Below the pieces are notes generated by a model that had not been told where the DNA came from, did not search any database, and worked only from the letters and a program-made list of their open reading frames with translations. This document shows, piece by piece, positions 1 to 9,376 of a DNA stretch of 64,000 bases (positions are counted from its first letter, which is position 1; each line of letters starts with the position of its first letter). The stretch lies in contig NZ_LFLZ01000005.1 of the NCBI RefSeq assembly GCF_001189845.1, positions 185,917-249,916 of the forward strand, written 5' to 3'. The translations under genes and the position numbers were made by a program. This DNA is from Bradyrhizobium tropiciagri (GTDB lineage: Bacteria; Pseudomonadota; Alphaproteobacteria; Rhizobiales; Xanthobacteraceae).

Positions 1-666
1 GCACAGCCATTGCAGGAACTGGTTGGCCTCGGCGACCTCGTCGATCGGCAACGGCGGCGGATTGGAGGAGAACGTCTTGATTGCTTCCTCCACGCGCTCG
101 CGCATGACTCGCCAGTCAGCGACGCAAGCGCGCACCTCGCTCAATGTCCTGGTGAGGCCGTCGATCAGCTTCTGGCGGTCGGCGTCGGCGTCAAGGCGAG
201 CGATGTGAAAATGAATCAGGCTTTCGCGTGCACCCTTTGCGCCTTCCGGCAGTGCTTCGCCATGGAAGCGCAGCAGCTTGCCCTGGTGATCGCGCTCCAC
301 CGCGATGATCGGATGCGCAACCAGGGTGACCTCGATGCCTTGCTCGGCAAGCTCGGCCATGGTGGAATCGAACAGGAAGGGCATGTTGTCGTTGAGAATC
401 TCGAGCACCGAAATCTCGCGCCCGTCCGGCATCGCCGGATTGACAACGCGGATATCTGCGCTGCCCGCCGTGCGGCTCTGCACATGCTCCCAGGTCTGCT
501 CGGCTAGAAGGGCAAGCGATGAGGCATCGTGGTTGGCGAGGTCCTCGATGTTGGTGTGGCCGAACAGAAGTTCGGCAAAGGCCCGGGGTGTCTTGCCCGG
601 CTGCACGATACCCGCGGCATCACGAATCAGGGTTGCGCGGGCCTTGTCGTCACGCCACGCTTCCAT
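1..666 (-). CDS. NAD-specific glutamate dehydrogenase, N-terminal part (runs off window edge)
   Basis: The minus strand is open for 222 codons from an ATG at 666 to the window edge with no stop. A GGAGG ribosome site lies 5 bases before the ATG. The translation includes EILNDNMPFLFDSTMAELAE and a following VTLVAHPIIAVERD segment, which I recognise as the N-terminal region of the very large (about 1,600 aa) NAD-dependent glutamate dehydrogenases of proteobacteria. These convert glutamate to 2-oxoglutarate and ammonia in the cytosol and are allosterically regulated. The catalytic domain lies outside the window, so activity cannot be judged. It is a single gene preceded by a 355-base spacer. Confidence 0.85.
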   Translation of the reverse strand, partial: MEAWRDDKARATLIRDAAGIVQPGKTPRAFAELLFGHTNIEDLANHDASSLALLAEQTWEHVQSRTAGSADIRVVNPAMPDGREISVLEILNDNMPFLFDSTMAELAEQGIEVTLVAHPIIAVERDHQGKLLRFHGEALPEGAKGARESLIHFHIARLDADADRQKLIDGLTRTLSEVRACVADWRVMRERVEEAIKTFSSNPPPLPIDEVAEANQFLQWLC

Positions 667-1021
667 AACGTCCTCCCTTTCTCGCACATCCAACCGCAGT
701 CGCGATCATCAGGTCGATCCTGGAGCGCACTTCTTCGAGCGCCATTATCCAGGTTGCGCGAAATCTCCGGTCCCGCAGCTTTGACATTATCACCCCGGAG
801 CGGCCAAGGCGCGCGGAGCCGTGGGGCGCGAACCGAAATATCCTAATTAGAGCGTCCGGGCCAAAGCCGACGACGACGGGCTGCCGGCGCCGCAGGAATC
901 TCGCACAATTTCAACTACATAGAAGTTCGTTATGTTGTCTGCTTGGCGCGCCATTTCGGCGCCAATCTGAAAAGAGCGCAGCCAAGTTTCCAAGCCCGGC
1001 CGGATCTGAATTCCGGCCGTC
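667..1021. other. Intergenic spacer, no gene seen
   Basis: This 355-base stretch lies between the glutamate dehydrogenase start and the 3' end of the YgiQ gene. It should hold the dehydrogenase promoter and the YgiQ terminator. I see no convincing reading frame, RNA gene or strong hairpin. The short palindrome CTAATTAG occurs near 843, but alone it supports no function. Confidence 0.6.
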
Positions 1022-3052
1022 TTACTTGCCCATCCGCAGGCCCTTGGTGGTGAAGCGCTGGGCCCGGCCGCCCTCGCGCAGCGGTCGCCGCGTGCCGGCG
1101 GCCTTGCCGGTGCCGGGCGGCTGGTGTGCGGGCACCAGCTGGTCGGGACGCGAGCCGATCAGATCGGCGCGGCCCATCTGTTTCAGCGCCTCGCGCAGCA
1201 GCGGCCAGTTGTCCGGGTCGTGATAGCGCAGGAACGCCTTGTGCAGCCGGCGCTGCCGGAGGCCCTTGATCGCCTCGACCTTGTCGCTCGCCCCGCGGCG
1301 TACGCCGCGCAGCGGATTGACGCCGGTGTGGTACATCGCGGTTGCGGTCGCCATCGGCGAGGGCAGGAACGTCTGCACCTGATCGGCGCGGTAGCGGTTC
1401 TTCTTGAGCCAGAGCGCGAGGTTCATCATGTCCTCGTCGGTCGTGCCCGGATGCGCGGCGATGAAATACGGGATCAAATAGTATTTCTTGCCGGCCTGCT
1501 CGGCCGCGGCATCGAACATTTTCTTGAAGCGATTGTAGGCGCCGATGCCCGGCTTCATCATCTTGTCGAGCGGGCCGCGCTCGGTGTGCTCGGGCGCGAT
1601 CTTCAGGTAGCCGCCGACGTGATGGGTGACGAGCTCCTTGATGTATTCGGGGCTCTCGACCGCGAGGTCGTAGCGCACGCCGGACGCGACCATCACCCGC
1701 TTGACGCCCTTCACCTCGCGCACCTTGCGATAGAGCCGGATCAGGTCGTCATGCGAGGTGTTGAGGTTCGGGCAGATCTCGGGGAAGACGCAGGACGGCC
1801 GCCGGCATGCCGCCTCGATCTTCGGATCCTTGCACGCCATCCGGTACATGTTGGCGGTCGGCCCGCCAATGTCTGATATCACGCCGGTGAAGCCCGGCGT
1901 CTTGTCGCGGATGCGCTCGATCTCGCGCAGGATCGAGCCCTCCGAGCGGTTCTGGATGATGCGGCCCTCGTGCTCGGTGATCGAGCAGAACGTGCAGCCG
2001 CCGAAGCAGCCGCGCATGATCGTCACCGAGAAGCGGATCATCTCCCAGGCCGGAATCTTGGCGTCCTTGTAGGAGGGATGCGGCGCCCGCGCGTAGGGCA
2101 GGTCGTAGACGGAGTCCATCTCGGCCGTCGACAGCGGGATCGGCGGCGGATTCAGCCACAAATCGCGGTCACCATGACGCTGCACCAGCGGCCGCGCATT
2201 GCCGGGATTGCTCTCCCGATGCAGCACGCGCGAGGCGCGCGCGTAGGCGTCGCGGTCCTGCTCGACTTGTTCGCAGGCCGGCAGGCGGATCACGACATTG
2301 CCCGCCTGGCGCGCTGCGCCTTCGTCGGCGGAGTCGAGATCGTCGGCATGCAGCTCGGCGTAGTCCTCAGGCACGCGGCGGAACAGCGCGACGCCCCTGA
2401 TCGAGTCGAGATCGCGCGGCGCCTCGCCATTGGCGAGCCGGTGCGCCACCTCGACGACGGCACGTTCTGCGTTGCCGTAGAGCAGGAGGTCCGCCTTGGC
2501 GTCCGCCAGCACCGAACGGCGCACCTTGTCGGACCAATAGTCGTAATGCGCGATGCGGCGCAGCGACGCCTCGATGCCGCCGAGCACGATCGGCACGTCC
2601 TTGAACGCTTCGCGGCAGCGCTGCGCATAGACGATGGTGCAGCGGTCCGGCCGGCGGCCACCCTCGCCGGCCGGCGTATAGGCATCATCGTGGCGCAGCC
2701 GCCGGTCCGCCGTATAGCGGTTGACCATCGAATCCATGTTGCCGCCGGTGACGCCGAAGAACACGCGAGGCTTTCCCAGCGCCTTGAACGGCTCGGCCGA
2801 TTGCCAGTCGGGCTGCGCGATGATGCCGACCCTGAAGCCCTGGGCCTCCAGCAACCTGCCAATGATCGCCATGCCGAAGCTTGGATGGTCGACATAGGCA
2901 TCGCCCGTCACCAGCACGATATCGCATTGGTCCCAGCCGAGCGCGGTCATCTCGGCGCGGTTCATCGGCAGGAACGGCGCCGGCTTGTCGGCGCGCGCGC
3001 GGTGGCGCGGCCACGACGTCAGGGACATTTCGGCGTTGGCAAGGGTGCTCAT
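1022..3052 (-). CDS. ygiQ: YgiQ family (UPF0313) radical SAM protein
   Basis: A 676-residue protein. The N-terminal third has the family's cobalamin-binding-like start ([18 protein letters not shown]) and an [15 protein letters not shown] segment. The radical SAM cluster motif C349-x3-C353-x2-C356 (CFGGCTFC) is intact and should bind a 4Fe-4S cluster with S-adenosylmethionine. The family is widespread, cytosolic and has no firmly established substrate that I know of. I chose ATG at 3052; a GTG nine bases upstream is also possible and neither has a strong ribosome site. Length matches the family (about 650-750 aa). It appears to be transcribed alone, and nothing is unusual. Confidence 0.93.
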   Translation of the reverse strand: MSTLANAEMSLTSWPRHRARADKPAPFLPMNRAEMTALGWDQCDIVLVTGDAYVDHPSFGMAIIGRLLEAQGFRVGIIAQPDWQSAEPFKALGKPRVFFGVTGGNMDSMVNRYTADRRLRHDDAYTPAGEGGRRPDRCTIVYAQRCREAFKDVPIVLGGIEASLRRIAHYDYWSDKVRRSVLADAKADLLLYGNAERAVVEVAHRLANGEAPRDLDSIRGVALFRRVPEDYAELHADDLDSADEGAARQAGNVVIRLPACEQVEQDRDAYARASRVLHRESNPGNARPLVQRHGDRDLWLNPPPIPLSTAEMDSVYDLPYARAPHPSYKDAKIPAWEMIRFSVTIMRGCFGGCTFCSITEHEGRIIQNRSEGSILREIERIRDKTPGFTGVISDIGGPTANMYRMACKDPKIEAACRRPSCVFPEICPNLNTSHDDLIRLYRKVREVKGVKRVMVASGVRYDLAVESPEYIKELVTHHVGGYLKIAPEHTERGPLDKMMKPGIGAYNRFKKMFDAAAEQAGKKYYLIPYFIAAHPGTTDEDMMNLALWLKKNRYRADQVQTFLPSPMATATAMYHTGVNPLRGVRRGASDKVEAIKGLRQRRLHKAFLRYHDPDNWPLLREALKQMGRADLIGSRPDQLVPAHQPPGTGKAAGTRRPLREGGRAQRFTTKGLRMGK

Positions 3053-3555
3053 AGCGGCCACGCATAAGACTCCGGCGTCGCGAATTCAACCGATCAGCAT
3101 GCCGCCCGGCCCGATCGCGTGCTGCCATGGCCGAAGAGTTCCGGATCGGCTTAAGGGGATCGGAACGGCGGTCAGCAAATCATGCTGATATCTCAATGGC
3201 ATAAGAGATCAACGCGGCGCCATTCTTCTGCATCCTCCCGACCGGCAACCCCCGCGATGGCATTTGGCATTCAAACTCGATCGCATTCGTAGAGCCTGCG
3301 CGCTGCTTCCGGCACTGCTTTCCTTGAGGCGACCTTCGGCCTGATGGCGCGGGCCCGATTGCGCGCGCAGAAACGTCCGGATGCAACCCGAAGCAATTCG
3401 GCAACACCTGGCGGGAAAATTCCGGCGCTCGACGACGTTCAAGACGAGTTCAATCGAACGGTTGATGTCGGGCCCGCGGTCCTGGCCCACAGTCGCGGCC
3501 GCCGCGTCCGGTCATCCCGTCAGGACCGGCCGAAGTTCTGGAGTTGAGAGCGCAA
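3053..3555. other. Intergenic spacer between divergent genes
   Basis: About 500 bases separate the YgiQ start (minus) from the adhesin start (plus), so promoters for both should lie here. I find no coding frame with a plausible ribosome site or recognisable product, and no structural RNA. Confidence 0.55.
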
Positions 3556-5292
3556 ATGCCTCACGCGACCATTGAAGCCATGTTCCGTTTGACTAAATCC
3601 GTCGCGTGCGCCGCGCTCGTTCGCCGCGTCGCCTTCGCCGGAGTTGTCCTGGTGTTGGGCATGTCTGGGCCAGGTGTCTCTCCGGCGGCGGCACAGAATT
3701 GCTACTCCTCCGGAAGTTCATTCGTAGGCAACTGCGACGCCTTAGCGGGCCCGGCGGCAGCGACCGCCATCGGCAATTCCGCCGGTGCGTCCGGATTCAG
3801 CGCCACGGCCATTGGCGACAATGCGGGCGCAAATAACAATGCGACGGCGGTCGGCGCTGGTGCGTACGCGAGTGACTCCGACACATCATTGGGCAAAAGT
3901 GCCGGCTCCTTTTCTATCGGTGCTGGAACGGGCGCGACGAGCGTCGGCGCATACGCCAATCGAGGGGCAAGCGATTTCAATCATTGGAGTACGGCCATTG
4001 GTGCCGGTGTTAATGGTACTGCCGCGACATCGTCGGGCGCCTACAGTGTTGCGATCGGTGGGGGCGACGGCGTATCCGGCCTGACCGGGGCAAGTTCGAG
4101 CGGTGCAAGATCGGTTGCGGTTGGTGTGAGCAGCTTCGCAGCGGGGCTGTCCTCGACGGCCATCGGAAGCTTCGCCAGCGCCAGCGCCGCAAATGCCGTC
4201 GCGCTGGGCAATACGGTGACGGCGACCGGTGCCAATGCCTTTGCGGCCGGCAACAACTCCCACGCCACCGGCGCGAGCGCCGTCGCGATCGGCGATGGCG
4301 CGGCCGCCGGTACCGGCGCGAATGCCATTGCCATCGGCACCGGCGCGGTCGCGACCGGATCGATTGCGATCGGCGCCAGTTCGGCGGCGGCGCTCGGCAA
4401 CACCGCCATCGGTGACGGGGCAAAGGCAAGCGTCGCCGCGGGCAGTTCTGCCTTCGGCAACGGTGCAGTGGCCTCGGATCTCAATACGACGGCGAGCGGC
4501 GCCGGAAGCAAGGCAACGGCTGCGGCCGCGACGGCCTACGGCCAGGGCAGCACAGCATCCGCCGTCAGCGCGACCGCGCTCGGTGCAGGCGCCAGCGCGA
4601 CCGCCGCCAGCGGCTCTGCCTTCGGCAATGGCGCGGTGGCCTCGGACCTCGATGCGACGGCGAGCGGCGCCGGAAGCAAGGCAACGGCTGCGGCCGCGAC
4701 GGCCTACGGTCAGGGCAGCACGGCATCCGCCGCGAGCGCGACTGCGCTCGGTACAGGCGCCAGCGCGAGCTTTTCGAACTCGACCGCGATCGGTGCCGGC
4801 GCAGCGGCGACGGCCGCCAATCAGGTCGCGATCGGGACCGCGAGCAATACCTATCGCATGGCCGGCGTCGCCTCTGCGGCCAGCCTTGCGGCGCAGAGCG
4901 GGCCGGTGTCGTTTGTTACCTCCGATGCGGCCGGCAATCTGGCGACATCGAGCTTCAATCCGGTGAATGTCACCTCATTGCAGTCACAGTTCATCTCGCT
5001 GCAATCGCAGGTGACCTCGTTGCAGTCCCAGGTGATGGACAATCGCTTCGAGGCGCGCAGCGGAACGGCGGTTGCGCTCGCCGCCGGGTCGATGCCGGCG
5101 CTGCAGCCGGGCCGCAAGTTCGCGCTCTCGGCCGGCTACGGCAATTTCGAAGGCGCCAACGCCTTCGCAGTCGGCGCCACCGCGCTGCTCTATGACAGCA
5201 AGCACTATGCGATCATCGCCAACGCCGGCGGCGGCATCGGGCTCGAGCGCAACGTCGCAGGCGGGCGCGGAGCAGTGTCGATCCAGTGGTAG
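3556..5292 (+). CDS. YadA-like trimeric autotransporter adhesin
   Basis: A predicted secreted, outer-membrane-anchored adhesin of about 578 residues. The N-terminus has a signal peptide (hydrophobic VVLVLGMSGPG, cleavage near SPAAAQ). The passenger is a run of short head repeats of the type xAIGxxAxA characteristic of YadA/Hia beta-roll heads (roughly residues 60-430). It is followed by a heptad stalk (LQSQ repeats, about 475-495) and a C-terminal beta-barrel anchor of about 75 residues with YG and aromatic-rich strands ending in SIQW. ATG 3556 has GAGAG upstream; ATG 3580 would give a tighter signal peptide, and TTG 3544 is less likely. The next gene starts at the stop codon, so the two are probably cotranscribed. 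Confidence 0.88.
   Translation: MPHATIEAMFRLTKSVACAALVRRVAFAGVVLVLGMSGPGVSPAAAQNCYSSGSSFVGNCDALAGPAAATAIGNSAGASGFSATAIGDNAGANNNATAVGAGAYASDSDTSLGKSAGSFSIGAGTGATSVGAYANRGASDFNHWSTAIGAGVNGTAATSSGAYSVAIGGGDGVSGLTGASSSGARSVAVGVSSFAAGLSSTAIGSFASASAANAVALGNTVTATGANAFAAGNNSHATGASAVAIGDGAAAGTGANAIAIGTGAVATGSIAIGASSAAALGNTAIGDGAKASVAAGSSAFGNGAVASDLNTTASGAGSKATAAAATAYGQGSTASAVSATALGAGASATAASGSAFGNGAVASDLDATASGAGSKATAAAATAYGQGSTASAASATALGTGASASFSNSTAIGAGAAATAANQVAIGTASNTYRMAGVASAASLAAQSGPVSFVTSDAAGNLATSSFNPVNVTSLQSQFISLQSQVTSLQSQVMDNRFEARSGTAVALAAGSMPALQPGRKFALSAGYGNFEGANAFAVGATALLYDSKHYAIIANAGGGIGLERNVAGGRGAVSIQW
4447..4782 (+). repeat. Tandem 168-bp repeat inside the adhesin head
   Basis: Two adjacent 168-bp units (4447-4614 and 4615-4782) encode near-identical 56-residue blocks starting SAFGNGAVASDL and ending around GAGASATAASG. 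They differ by a handful of residues (for example NTT versus DAT, AVS versus AAS). The unit is in frame, so duplication or loss would change passenger length without breaking the gene. Confidence 0.85.
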
Positions 5293-5306
5293 GCCGCACC
5301 TTGGCC

Positions 5307-5903
5307 ATGACGCTGCGTTGGGTGAGTGCCGGTCTTTTGGTCCTGATACTGGGCGGGGTGGCGACGTTCGCGCAGCAGTCATCGCCGCAGCCGCACCCGT
5401 CCTCGTCACCGCCGTCGGCGCAGCAGCCGGCGGCCAAGCCCGCCAACATCGACCGCAACGGCGTGCTGATGCTGATCCGCTCGACGCTGCTTGCGCTCGA
5501 TCAGGCCAACAAGACCGGAAACTACACCGTGCTGCGCGATCTCGGCGCGCCCGGTTTCCAGGCGAACACAGCGGCCAGGCTCGCGGAGATCTTCGCCAAA
5601 CAGCGCGGCGACAAGCTCGATCTCTCCGGTGTCGCCGTGATCGATCCGCAATTGTCGCTGCTGCCGCAGATCGAGCCGAACGGGTTGCTGCACATGGCCG
5701 GATTTTTTCCGTCGGTGCCCTCGCAGGTGAATTTCGAGCTGCTGTTCGCGCCGGTCGATGGCCAATGGCGCGTGTTCGGCGTGTCGCTGTCGGTCGGCCA
5801 GTCCGCGCCGGTCGCGCCTGCCCCGCCTGAGGCGACACCGGGCAAGGCCGTGGTCTCGCAGAAGCAGGCAGCGCCGCCGAAGCCGGGTGTGCCGGCGAAA
5901 TAG
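5307..5903 (+). CDS. Exported protein of unknown function, downstream partner of the adhesin
   Basis: About 198 residues. A signal peptide (WVSAGLLVLILGGVATFAQQ) is followed by a Pro/Ser/Gln-rich linker and a compact domain (about residues 45-160) with the pattern VLRDLGAPGFQ...LAEIFAKQR...PQIEPNGLLHMAGFF...FELLFAPVDGQWRVFGVSL. That pattern suggests a cystatin/SnoaL-like alpha-beta fold, but I cannot name a family. The tail is Pro/Ala/Lys-rich. GTG at 5286 overlaps the adhesin stop region; ATG 5307 gives a better signal peptide. Tight linkage suggests a periplasmic role with the YadA-like protein, by inference only. Confidence 0.65.
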   Translation: MTLRWVSAGLLVLILGGVATFAQQSSPQPHPSSSPPSAQQPAAKPANIDRNGVLMLIRSTLLALDQANKTGNYTVLRDLGAPGFQANTAARLAEIFAKQRGDKLDLSGVAVIDPQLSLLPQIEPNGLLHMAGFFPSVPSQVNFELLFAPVDGQWRVFGVSLSVGQSAPVAPAPPEATPGKAVVSQKQAAPPKPGVPAK

Positions 5904-6134
5904 CCGAAGACATCTTCGATGCGACGATTGGTGAGCAACGTTTGGTGCCGCTGGCTCGAGGATAGGCACGGCGGCCCGCGCAGCGGTCCGATCGGCCATC
6001 GCATGCGGCGCCCTCGTGCAACGGCGTCCCAACATTCGTGCACACGGAGTTTTGCCGTCGTCATGGAACGTATGGTAGAACTCGACTGAGGCGCCAATGC
6101 CCCAGATGTTGTTTGCGATGATGAAGAGTTGGTC

Positions 6135-7268
6135 GTGAGGTCTGAAGCTGCGCTGCTCTCAGAGCTGATCGGCCTTGTCTATGATGCTGCGCTCGATCCC
6201 GCCCTTTGGCCGCGGGCCCTCGAGCAAGCCTGCGTGTTCGTCGGCGGCTCCTCCGGGAATCTGTTCTGGCACGATGCGGCGACCGAGCAGTCCGCGGTGC
6301 TGCATCTTTTCAATATCGAGCCGCACTACACCAAGCTCTATTACGAGAAGTATCTTCCGCTGAATCCGGTCTTTCCAGCGGCCACCTTCTACGACGCCGG
6401 TCATGTCTACGGATCCACCGATCTCGTTCCGTTCGAGGAAATGGCCGAAACGGTGTTCTATGACGGCTGGATGAGGCCGCAGGGCATCATCGATTTTGTC
6501 GGCGCCAACGTCGAGAAGAGTGCGACCAGTTCGTCCATCATTGCCGTGCTGATGAACGAGGAGGACGGCCCCGTCGATGCGGATAATCGCCGGCGCCTTG
6601 CGCTGATCTTGCCGCATCTTCAACGCGCGGTCTCGATCGGACGGCTGTTCGACCAGAGCAGGGCCGCGCAGGCGGTCCTGACACAGACGCTCGATCACGT
6701 CACGGCCGCCGTTTTCCTGGTCGGCCCGAGCGCCCGCCTGGTCTTCGCCAATGGACCCGGACGCGCCTTGCTTGACGACGGTGCGCTGCTCGTCGAGAGG
6801 ATGGGTGCATTGACGGCGGTCTCGCCGGAGGCGCAGCGCGCGCTGCGCGCAGCGCTTGTTGCAGCCGAGAACGGTAATGCCGCGGGCGGCAACCCCGGTC
6901 CGATTCCGCTTCTGACCTCGCTGCGTGGCGAATCCTTCGCCTACGTGTTGCCGCTGACCACGGGCGACCGGCAGCGGACCGGCGCGCTGCATTCGGCCGT
7001 CGCCGCCGTGTTCGTCCGTAAGACTTCGCCGGCAAGTCCGCCGCCATTGGAAGCGCTCGCCAAGCTCTACAAGCTCACGGCGAGTGAAGTCCGGATTGTC
7101 GATGCGGTCATGAGGGTCACTGGCGTACGGGCGCTGGCCGAGACGCTCGGGCTGACGCAGGCCACAGTCAAGACGCACCTTCATAACGTGTTTCGGAAGA
7201 CCAGCACCGCAGGTCAGACCGAACTCGTGAAGCTGATTGCCGGCTTCGTGCCGTCCGAGCAGGAATGA
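6135..7268 (+). CDS. LuxR-type helix-turn-helix transcriptional regulator
   Basis: About 377 residues. The C-terminal 65 residues form a LuxR/GerE DNA-binding domain (LTASEVRIVDAVMRVTGVRALAETLG then TQATVKTHLHNVFRKT). The long N-terminal part has no receiver Asp pocket or autoinducer-domain signature that I recognise; FLVGPSARLVFANGPGRALLDD near residue 195 looks PAS-like. The start is probably GTG 6135, with AAGAG six bases upstream; TTG 6129 is the alternative. It stands alone, so its targets cannot be read from context. Confidence 0.82.
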   Translation: MRSEAALLSELIGLVYDAALDPALWPRALEQACVFVGGSSGNLFWHDAATEQSAVLHLFNIEPHYTKLYYEKYLPLNPVFPAATFYDAGHVYGSTDLVPFEEMAETVFYDGWMRPQGIIDFVGANVEKSATSSSIIAVLMNEEDGPVDADNRRRLALILPHLQRAVSIGRLFDQSRAAQAVLTQTLDHVTAAVFLVGPSARLVFANGPGRALLDDGALLVERMGALTAVSPEAQRALRAALVAAENGNAAGGNPGPIPLLTSLRGESFAYVLPLTTGDRQRTGALHSAVAAVFVRKTSPASPPPLEALAKLYKLTASEVRIVDAVMRVTGVRALAETLGLTQATVKTHLHNVFRKTSTAGQTELVKLIAGFVPSEQE

Positions 7269-7412
7269 ATTTCGGCTCGAAGCCGCAGTTCTCCCGGATT
7301 GTCCGTCCTGCAACGGGGTGGCGTTCGGTTCTGCTACTCGTCGCGGTCGCGATCTCTGGTGTTCAACCGGGTAGCTGCTTCAACAGAGCATCTATGCTCA
7401 CGGACTCTCGAT

Positions 7413-8434
7413 CTATCCCGCGTGCCGAAGCGCATGCGCTAGCGGAAGATTTGCAGCGGCCAGGTGCGCGCGTCCGTGGGCTGCGGTGAAGTCAAGGATG
7501 GGACCGAGCGGAACGATCCCGGTTGGATTGATCGAGCGATGGCTTTCGTAATAGTGCCGCCGGATATGCTCGAAATTCACCGTCGCGGCGACGCCGGGCC
7601 ACTGATAGATGTCGCGCGTATAGGCGAACAGATTTGGGTAATCGACCAGCCGCCGGATGTTGCACTTGAAGTGTCCGACATAGACCGCGTCGAAGCGGAT
7701 CAGTGTCGTGAACAGGCGGATATCGGCCTCGCTCAGGCTGTCTCCCAGCAGGAAGCGCCGGCCGGCAAGCCGTTGCTCGAGCCAGTCCAGCGTGTCGAAC
7801 AGCGGCGCGATGGCTTCCTCATAGGCTTCCTGCGTGGTGGCGAAGCCTGCCTTGTAAACGCCGTTGTTGACGGTGTGGTAGACGCGCGCGTTGATGGCGT
7901 CGATCTCTTCGCTGAGCGCGGCCGGATAATAGTCGCCGGGCTTGGCGCCGATTCCGTCGAAGGCCGAATTCAGCATCCGGATGATCTCGGACGATTCGTT
8001 GCTGACGATGCTGGCGGTGTGCTTGTCCCACAATACCGGAACGGTGACGCGACCGGTGTAGTATGGATCCGCCGCGGTATAGATCTGATGCAGGAACTGG
8101 GCGTGGTAGACGGTGTCCGGGACCACGCCCGGGCCATCGGCAAAGGTCCAGCCGTGCTCGAGCATCAGCCAGTGCACCACCGATACCGAGATCGTGTCCT
8201 CGAGCCCCTTCAGCGCGCGCATGATCAGCGTGCGATGGGCCCAGGGCAGGCGAGGCTGACGTAGAGATGATAGCGGCCGGCCTGGGCCTTGTAGCCGCCG
8301 ATTCCGGTCCGGCCGGCGCTGCCGTCGGCCGTGACCCAGTTGCGGAAGGAGCTGTCCTTGCGAATGAAGCGGCCGCCGCTTGGCTTCGTTGCATACCAGG
8401 CGTCTTGCCATTTACCGTCGATCAGCAATCCCAT
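7413..8434 (-). pseudogene. Glutathionyl-hydroquinone reductase (YqjG/Xi-class GST), frameshifted
   Basis: The gene starts at ATG 8434 (MGLLIDGKWQDAWYATKPSG) and continues in that frame to RYHLYVSLACP. It then resumes one frame over as WAHRTLIMRALKGLEDTIS and runs to the stop at 7413. The repaired product is about 339 residues, normal for this family. Such enzymes reduce glutathionyl-hydroquinones using a Cys-Pro-Trp-Ala motif. The frameshift falls exactly in that CPWA motif (near 8243-8250), where one base is missing. The C-terminal GST helical domain is intact (LGDSLSEADIRLFTTLIRFD, then YQWPGVAATV). It lies 39 bases downstream of an SDR gene on the same strand. Either a sequence error or a real recent loss. 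Confidence 0.85.
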
Positions 8435-8473
8435 GTCAGCCTCCTTGAACGTTGCCGTGGTTCGCCGGCCGCC

Positions 8474-9250
8474 TCAGGTGCGGGTGATCGAGAGGCCGCC
8501 GTCGACCAGCAACGCGGTCCCGGTGACGAAGCTGGAATCGTCCGATGCCAGGTAAAGCACCGAGCGCGCGACTTCCTCGGGGCGTCCCACCCGCTTGAGC
8601 GCATGCAGGTTGGTGATGAAGGCCGCCTTGTCGGGGGTGTCGTTCATCTCGCGATACATCTCGGTCTCGATCGCGCCGGGCAGCACTGCGTTGACCCTGA
8701 CGTTCTGCGGGCCGAACTCGGCGGCGAGCGTCTGGGTCAAGCCGATCAGGCCGGACTTGCTTGCGGCATAGGCGGCAACGCCGGGGAATGAGGAGCTGTA
8801 GCCGACGAAGGTCGAGGTGAAGATCACCGACCCGCCGCCATGCTTGGCCATCTCGGCGATCTGGTGCTTGGCGCCCAGGAACGAGCCGGTGAGGTTGATC
8901 GCAACGGCATCGCTCCAACCAGCCTCGGAGACGTTGGTCGAGGCACCGCCCTCACCGAGCGTGCCGGCGTTGTTGAAGGCAATGTCCAACCGGCCGAATG
9001 CCTTGACCGCCAGTGCGACGAGCGCCTTGGCATAATCTTCCGACCGCACGTCGCCGGCGAGCGCGACCGCCGTGCCGCCGCTGGCCTTGATCTCGTCGAC
9101 CAGGCTCGCCAGCTCGCTTTCCCGCCGTGCGCCAACCACCACCTTCGCGCCTTCGGCCGCGAACAGCTTGGCCGTGACCCGGCCGATGCCCGAGCTCGCG
9201 CCGGTCACGATTGCAACCTTGTTTGAAAGACGTCCCGTACCCTGTGCCAT
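8474..9250 (-). CDS. SDR family oxidoreductase
   Basis: A classical short-chain dehydrogenase/reductase of 258 residues. It shows TGASSGIG (residues 16-23, cofactor-binding glycines), NNAG (93-96) and catalytic YAASK with Y161 and K165. The motif NVRVNAVLPGAIETEM and the C-terminal LLVDGG are typical. The substrate cannot be deduced. The start at ATG 9250 is preferred over an upstream in-frame start because it places the Rossmann motif at the usual distance. It is followed by the hydroquinone reductase gene and faces a LysR gene. The 126-base divergent region contains the palindrome CTAATTAG (9296-9303). Together this suggests a LysR-controlled quinone or aromatic detoxification pair (inference). 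Confidence 0.9.
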   Translation of the reverse strand: MAQGTGRLSNKVAIVTGASSGIGRVTAKLFAAEGAKVVVGARRESELASLVDEIKASGGTAVALAGDVRSEDYAKALVALAVKAFGRLDIAFNNAGTLGEGGASTNVSEAGWSDAVAINLTGSFLGAKHQIAEMAKHGGGSVIFTSTFVGYSSSFPGVAAYAASKSGLIGLTQTLAAEFGPQNVRVNAVLPGAIETEMYREMNDTPDKAAFITNLHALKRVGRPEEVARSVLYLASDDSSFVTGTALLVDGGLSITRT

Positions 9251-9376
9251 GTGCGTTCTCCGTTTCGGCCGCGCCAATCGCGGCGTCATGGGAGCCTAAT
9301 TAGACGCTCATAGAACTGGAAAGAAGGCACGGAAACTGGTTACATTGTTCAGTTTTTATGAATGATAGAGGGAGCC

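Noticed and set aside
10..507. Plus-strand open frame opposite the glutamate dehydrogenase
   Set aside because: It is the shadow of the minus-strand dehydrogenase, which has family motifs and a ribosome site; this frame has neither.
1970..3067. Long plus-strand frame opposite YgiQ
   Set aside because: Arg/Ala/His-rich composition typical of antisense frames in GC-rich DNA; YgiQ is unmistakable on the minus strand.
4010..4511. Open frames on the other strands within the adhesin
   Set aside because: Produced by the repetitive GC-rich head sequence; the plus-strand frame has signal peptide, repeats and anchor.
7265..7489. Possible 74-residue membrane protein overlapping the end of the LuxR gene
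   Set aside because: It begins in the LuxR stop region, runs into the GS-HQR gene on the other strand and has no recognised sequence or convincing ribosome site.
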